NCBI GenBank assembly: GCA_041746975.1
Contig: JBGTGB010000180.1
Location: 1-9,047 of the forward strand
Origin: Haliea sp041746975
GTDB lineage: Bacteria > Pseudomonadota > Gammaproteobacteria > Pseudomonadales > Halieaceae
DNA length: 9,047 bases
Reading direction: 5' to 3'
The translations under genes were made by a program, and so were the position numbers. Below the pieces are notes generated by a model. It was given only the letters and a program-made list of their open reading frames with translations, was not told where the DNA came from and made no database searches. Position 1 is the first letter of the stretch, and each line of letters starts with the position of its first letter. This document shows positions 6,228 to 9,047 of this stretch, in pieces.

Positions 6228-6275
6228 TGGTGAAATATATTATGTGTCTCAATAACTTACGTAGCGTACAGTACG
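6228..6275 (-). promoter_or_regulatory. AT-rich nadB upstream region with an 11-bp palindrome
   Basis: The stretch 6231-6256 is strikingly AT-rich in an otherwise GC-rich window and, read leftwards, contains CATAAT and TATATT as possible -10 boxes for nadB. I could not find a convincing -35 at 16-18 bp. Just upstream lies the palindrome CGTAC-A-GTACG (6265-6275), a candidate regulator site. Assignment as the nadB promoter rests on position and composition. Confidence 0.4.
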
Positions 6276-6335
6276 GCAGGTCACGGCACGGCGAGTATAA
6301 ACGACGGGCCCCGGATTAAGGAAATGCAGGATTGC

Positions 6336-6363
6336 GGAACTTTTGTGGTAGCAGACCCTCATA
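6336..6363 (+). promoter_or_regulatory. RpoE/AlgU-dependent promoter of rpoE
   Basis: GGAACTT (6336-6342) matches the sigmaE/AlgU -35 consensus exactly. After a 16-bp spacer comes TCATA (6359-6363), which keeps T, C and A of the TCTGA-type -10. Transcription would begin near 6369, giving a leader of about 100 bases before the rpoE ATG. This is the expected positive autoregulation of the operon. A weak inverted repeat, CCGGC (6399-6403) with GCCGG (6417-6421), lies in the leader. Confidence 0.75.
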
Positions 6364-6468
6364 CAGGCAGCACGGCGCGGGGGTAAACGTAGTTGAGGCC
6401 GGCGTCAGTGCCAGTAGCCGGGAGTGGCTGTGGATAGAACTGTCATGCATCAGGGAAGGAGTCAGGAC

Positions 6469-7050
6469 ATGACAGCTGCGCCGACAGACCAGCAGCTCGT
6501 CGCGAGGGTGCAGAAGGGCGATTCCCGTGCGTTTGATATGCTGGTTTTGAAGTACCAGCACAGGATTCTCGGTTTGATCAGTCGTTATGTGCACGATTCC
6601 GATGAGGTTCAGGATGTCGCCCAGGAAGCCTTTATCAAGGCCTACCGGGCCCTGCCGCGGTTTCGTGGCGATAGCGCGTTCTATACCTGGCTATACCGGA
6701 TTGCCATCAACACCGCCAAGAACCACCTGGTGGCGCGGTCCCGGCGCCCGCCGGGCTCGGATGTTGAAATCGGCGATGCAGAATATTTCGAGGGCGGCGG
6801 TGCCCTGCGCGAGATCGAAACCCCGGAAACTGCCCTGTTCGGAGCGGAGCTCAAACAGGTGGTAGAGCGGGCGATCAGGGAATTGCCCGATGATTTGCGC
6901 ACAGCGGTAACTTTGCGCGAATTCGATGGTCTCAGTTATGAGGACATCGCCGAGATCATGGATTGTCCTGTCGGCACCGTCCGGTCGCGGATCTTTCGCG
7001 CCCGGGAAGCTATCGACAAGAAAGTACGCGAGCAGATCGACGGTGAGTAA
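6469..7050 (+). CDS. rpoE: RNA polymerase sigma factor RpoE (AlgU/AlgT)
   Basis: Extracytoplasmic-function sigma factor of 193 residues (E. coli RpoE has 191). It directs transcription of envelope-stress genes, and alginate genes in Pseudomonas. Region 2 spans about 25-92, with VQDVAQEAFIKAYRAL (47-62) and the promoter-melting and -10-reading segment RGDSAFYTWLYRIAINTAK (66-84). The characteristic FEGGGALREIETPE linker follows (107-120). Region 4, about 130-183, contains LSYEDIAEIMDCPVGTVRSR and IFRAREAID, which read the -35. The ATG at 6469 has an excellent AAGGAG 7 bp upstream and aligns with the E. coli start; an in-frame GTG at 6424 would add 15 unconserved residues. An autoregulatory promoter lies upstream, and the anti-sigma gene follows after 84 bp. 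No key residues appear missing. Confidence 0.97.
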   Translation: MTAAPTDQQLVARVQKGDSRAFDMLVLKYQHRILGLISRYVHDSDEVQDVAQEAFIKAYRALPRFRGDSAFYTWLYRIAINTAKNHLVARSRRPPGSDVEIGDAEYFEGGGALREIETPETALFGAELKQVVERAIRELPDDLRTAVTLREFDGLSYEDIAEIMDCPVGTVRSRIFRAREAIDKKVREQIDGE

Positions 7051-7134
7051 TATCAGCAGAGTGGAACCGGCTATGGCAAAATTTCACAGCAGCATTTTTT
7101 TGGTGTTCGGCAAGCAAGATAGAGGGTTGGTGCT

Positions 7135-7731
7135 ATGACGGAGCAACTGCGGGAATCGCTCTCTGCCCTCATGGATGATGAGGCCAACGAATTGGAAGTG
7201 CAGCGGCTGCTGGGGCAGCTCGGCGAGGACGAAGCGCTGCGCCAGACCTGGGTCCGCTACAATCTGGCCCGGTCGGTTATCTCCGGGCAGCCCGTGGGCC
7301 GTCTCAACCTGGATATTTCGCAACAGGTCAGCGCCGCCATCGCCGCTGATGTCCGGCCCGCCGTCGGAGTCTGGCAGCGCTTGAGCCGGCCGGTGGCCAG
7401 CCTTGCAGTGGCGGCATCGGTGACGGCGGTGGTCGTCTTCGGTGGACAACAGCTGTATCAGGCAGGTGATCCCGGTGCTGGAGCTGCGGCCCCGGTGGCC
7501 GCCACGGGCGTTTCCGCAGTAGGTTTTGTCAACACCCTCGGCGCGGTGCCCCTGCGCGCCAGCTACGGCAATCAGACCATGCCGGAGCTCCAACCCGCCG
7601 CGCACACTGCCTATCGGGAACTTGCCCGTCAGCGCATGTACCTTTATATGCAGGAACACGCCGAACACGCGGCACTCAATTCTCCCCAGGGTCTAATTCC
7701 CTTCGCTCGCGTACCCCACATCGAGGAGTGA
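7135..7731 (+). CDS. rseA: Anti-sigma factor RseA/MucA
   Basis: Single-span inner-membrane protein of 198 residues that holds RpoE inactive until it is cut by DegS/AlgW and then RseP/MucP. The N-terminal sigma-binding domain is recognisable: RESLSALMDDEANELEVQRL (6-25), then LRQTWVRYNLARSVISG (35-51). One membrane helix lies at about 86-106 (RPVASLAVAASVTAVVVFGG). The periplasmic part has an Ala/Gly/Pro-rich linker (110-130), FVNTLGAVPLRASYG (131-145), and a conserved-looking end YMQEHAEHAALNSPQG (171-186) then LIPFARV. The end resembles MucA of Pseudomonas more than E. coli RseA. AGAGG lies 9 bp before the ATG. The gap to rpoE (84 bp) has a run of seven T (7095-7101) but no convincing hairpin. 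RseB follows 7 bp downstream. Confidence 0.92.
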   Translation: MTEQLRESLSALMDDEANELEVQRLLGQLGEDEALRQTWVRYNLARSVISGQPVGRLNLDISQQVSAAIAADVRPAVGVWQRLSRPVASLAVAASVTAVVVFGGQQLYQAGDPGAGAAAPVAATGVSAVGFVNTLGAVPLRASYGNQTMPELQPAAHTAYRELARQRMYLYMQEHAEHAALNSPQGLIPFARVPHIEE

Positions 7732-7738
7732 GTTCAAG

Positions 7739-8701
7739 GTGGTGAGCACTGCGCGATCCCTGTTCCACGCTCTGACCTTCGTTACCACCCTGTCTGCCTG
7801 TCTTGTCGCTGCGCCTGCGGCGCTCGCCACCACCTGTTCCGAAACTGATGCAGTGGCTCTGGGCTGGCTCGCGAAGATGTCCCGTAGCTACCGGGAGCTC
7901 GCTTATCAGGGTGTGGTAACGTTCCAGCGCGGTGACGACCTGCAAGTCATGCAGATTGCTCGCTCGGTAGAGTCCGGCCAGACACATGAGCTTCTCACCC
8001 GGCTTACTGGGCAGGGAGCACAGGTGGTTCGCGCCGGTCATCCTCTCGATTGCACCCACCCCGGTCAGCAGCTGCTTCAGCTGGGCGATCAATTGCCCGC
8101 ATCGGGTTGCGGCATTGCAGAGTTCTACCGGTTTCAGGTGGGTGAGGGCAAGCGTATTGCCGGCCGCCTTGCGGTGAGGGTCGGGATTCAGCCCCGCGAC
8201 ATGTACCGCTATGGCTATATATTGGAGCTGGATCGAGAAACTGGTTTGTTATTGGGTCTCAGCACGCTCGGTCACGGTGACCAGACCCTTGAGCGCTTCC
8301 AGTTTGCGGACCTTCACTACGGCGATTCCGTCGCGCAACCTCGGGATGTGGCGACTGTGCACCCCGCCCGGCACCCGCATCCGGATGTTCCTGACGGCGG
8401 ACCTGCGCTGACAGCGCCCTGGTCGGTGAACTGGCTACCTCGCGGCTTTACCCCGACCGACTCTGTAGCCGCGGTCAATGCTCGGCGCACGTTTACCGAC
8501 GGGCTGGCCGTGTTTTCCATATTCCTTGAACAGCTGCCCCGCGAACTGCGGCCGGGCGAGGGTGTCGCCCGTGAAGGCAGCACGACCTCCTATACCCGCG
8601 GCATGAGTCTTGAGGGGCAGCCCATCCTGGTCACGGTAGTCGGCGAGGTGCCGTTGAACACCGCCCGCATGGTCGCCGACTCGGTCAGGTTGGTGCGTTG
8701 A
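7739..8701 (+). CDS. rseB: Periplasmic sigmaE regulatory protein RseB/MucB
   Basis: Periplasmic regulator of 320 residues. It binds RseA's periplasmic domain and shields it from the site-1 protease; mislocalised lipoproteins or LPS intermediates release it. A signal peptide is clear: basic start, hydrophobic core 9-24, and AALA before a likely cut after residue 30. The large N-terminal lipid-sensing domain contains LAKMSRSYRELAYQGVV (about 43-59) and FQRGDDLQVMQIARSVESG. The smaller C-terminal domain (about 220-320) includes WSVNWLPRGF, DGLAVFSIFLE and the closing PLNTARMVADSVRLV. The GTG at 7739 is preferred: GAGGAG (7723-7728) lies 10 bp upstream. A second GTG immediately follows (7742). 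The stop shares its A with the next gene's ATG (TGATG). Organisation and motifs make the call secure. Confidence 0.93.
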   Translation: MVSTARSLFHALTFVTTLSACLVAAPAALATTCSETDAVALGWLAKMSRSYRELAYQGVVTFQRGDDLQVMQIARSVESGQTHELLTRLTGQGAQVVRAGHPLDCTHPGQQLLQLGDQLPASGCGIAEFYRFQVGEGKRIAGRLAVRVGIQPRDMYRYGYILELDRETGLLLGLSTLGHGDQTLERFQFADLHYGDSVAQPRDVATVHPARHPHPDVPDGGPALTAPWSVNWLPRGFTPTDSVAAVNARRTFTDGLAVFSIFLEQLPRELRPGEGVAREGSTTSYTRGMSLEGQPILVTVVGEVPLNTARMVADSVRLVR

Positions 8702-9047
8702 TGTCGACAGAAACCGGCCGAATTGTTGCCGTAGATGCCGACAGCCTGTGGGTTGAGACCATCCGCAAGAGTACCTGTGGCGCCTGCTCTGCGCAAAAGG
8801 GCTGCGGCCATGGTCTGTTGAACCGGATTCGCGATGGCCAGCGTGGCCTTGTGCGCGTCCTGCCGGGAGAGTTTTCCTTGGAGGACTGTCGGGTTGATGA
8901 CGAGGTCAGTATCAGCCTGCCTGACGAGGTAATACTGCGCGGCTCGCTGATCGTCTATATGCTCCCTCTGGTGGCGATGCTTTCGGGGGCAGCTGCCGGC
9001 AGTCACTGGCTGCCCGGGTCACAGGACCTGGCCGCGGCGGCGGGCGC
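8701..9047 (+). CDS. rseC: RseC/MucC, sigmaE regulatory membrane protein (partial, cut by window end)
   Basis: The frame opens with ATG overlapping the rseB stop (TGATG) and runs past the window edge; 115 codons are visible. It begins STETGRIVAVDADSLWVET, then the family's cysteine cluster C-x2-C-x5-CG at Cys26, Cys29 and Cys35, followed by GHGLLNRI (36-43), and the conserved EVILRGSLIVYMLPLVAML segment (about 77-95) entering the first membrane helix. E. coli RseC has the same CSSCASRAGCG cluster and an LLVYMSPLVG helix. RseC is an inner-membrane protein that modestly affects sigmaE activity and has been linked to SoxR reduction; the Cys cluster may bind a metal or an iron-sulphur cluster. 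The second helix and C-terminus are not in view. A mucD-type protease gene often follows in Pseudomonas. Confidence 0.92.
   Translation, partial: MSTETGRIVAVDADSLWVETIRKSTCGACSAQKGCGHGLLNRIRDGQRGLVRVLPGEFSLEDCRVDDEVSISLPDEVILRGSLIVYMLPLVAMLSGAAAGSHWLPGSQDLAAAAG

Noticed and set aside
6296..6301. TATAAA as a sigma70 -10 for rpoE
   Set aside because: No -35 resemblance at 16-18 bp upstream; the sigmaE-type promoter downstream is far better.
6424..6468. Upstream GTG start for RpoE
   Set aside because: The 15 added residues have no counterpart in RpoE; AAGGAG sits 7 bp before the ATG at 6469.
7063..7088. Possible second sigmaE promoter (GGAAC ... TCACA) before rseA
   Set aside because: The -35 lacks the TT and the spacer is only about 14 bp, too short for this promoter class.
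7617..7645. GGAACTT inside rseA, upstream of rseB
   Set aside because: No TCTGA-like -10 follows at 15-17 bp; it is part of the Arg-Glu-Leu codons of RseA.
1..9047. CRISPR array, tRNA, rRNA, insertion sequence or toxin-antitoxin module
   Set aside because: No regularly spaced repeats, no cloverleaf or rRNA-like stretches, and no transposase or terminal repeats were seen; YgfX has been called a toxin in E. coli, but here it is simply the usual sdhE neighbour.

Overview
The window looks like chromosomal DNA of a GC-rich gammaproteobacterium. At its right end it carries the envelope-stress cluster rpoE(algU)-rseA(mucA)-rseB(mucB)-rseC(mucC), with nadB divergently placed beside rpoE, as in Pseudomonas and many marine gammaproteobacteria. 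At its left end it carries sdhE and ygfX. The deazaflavin-type reductase and the soluble class-I-like P450 would suit a marine lineage of the Halieaceae/Cellvibrionales kind, but that placement is inference only.

Layout. Bases 1-138 hold a sigma70-like -10 element and the leader of sdhE. Genes on the + strand then run closely spaced: sdhE (139-399), ygfX (356-790, overlapping), a yqaA-type membrane protein (804-1238), a DUF2459-like lipoprotein (1297-1932), a seven-helix membrane protein of unknown function (1923-2705) and a cytochrome P450 (2745-3974). Convergent to the P450 lies a Ddn/F420-type nitroreductase family gene (4005-4457, - strand). A 167-bp gap with two inverted repeats separates it from nadB (4625-6202, - strand). 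A 266-bp divergent region (6203-6468) contains a clear extracytoplasmic-sigma promoter (GGAACTT, 16 bp, TCATA) facing rpoE (6469-7050). Then come rseA (7135-7731), rseB (7739-8701) and the first 115 codons of rseC (8701 to the window edge).

How they work together. RpoE is the stress sigma factor, RseA its membrane anti-sigma factor, RseB the periplasmic sensor that protects RseA, and RseC a membrane protein with a Cys cluster. The promoter upstream of rpoE suggests positive autoregulation. SdhE flavinylates flavoproteins such as succinate dehydrogenase, and YgfX is its usual partner in the genome. NadB, itself an FAD enzyme, starts NAD synthesis. The lipoprotein, membrane protein, P450 and Ddn-like reductase between these housekeeping genes look like accessory content. 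I found no mobile element, CRISPR, tRNA or rRNA. I see no strong case for a wholly new system. The best leads are the P450/reductase island and the substituted DUF2459 lipoprotein paired with an unknown membrane protein.
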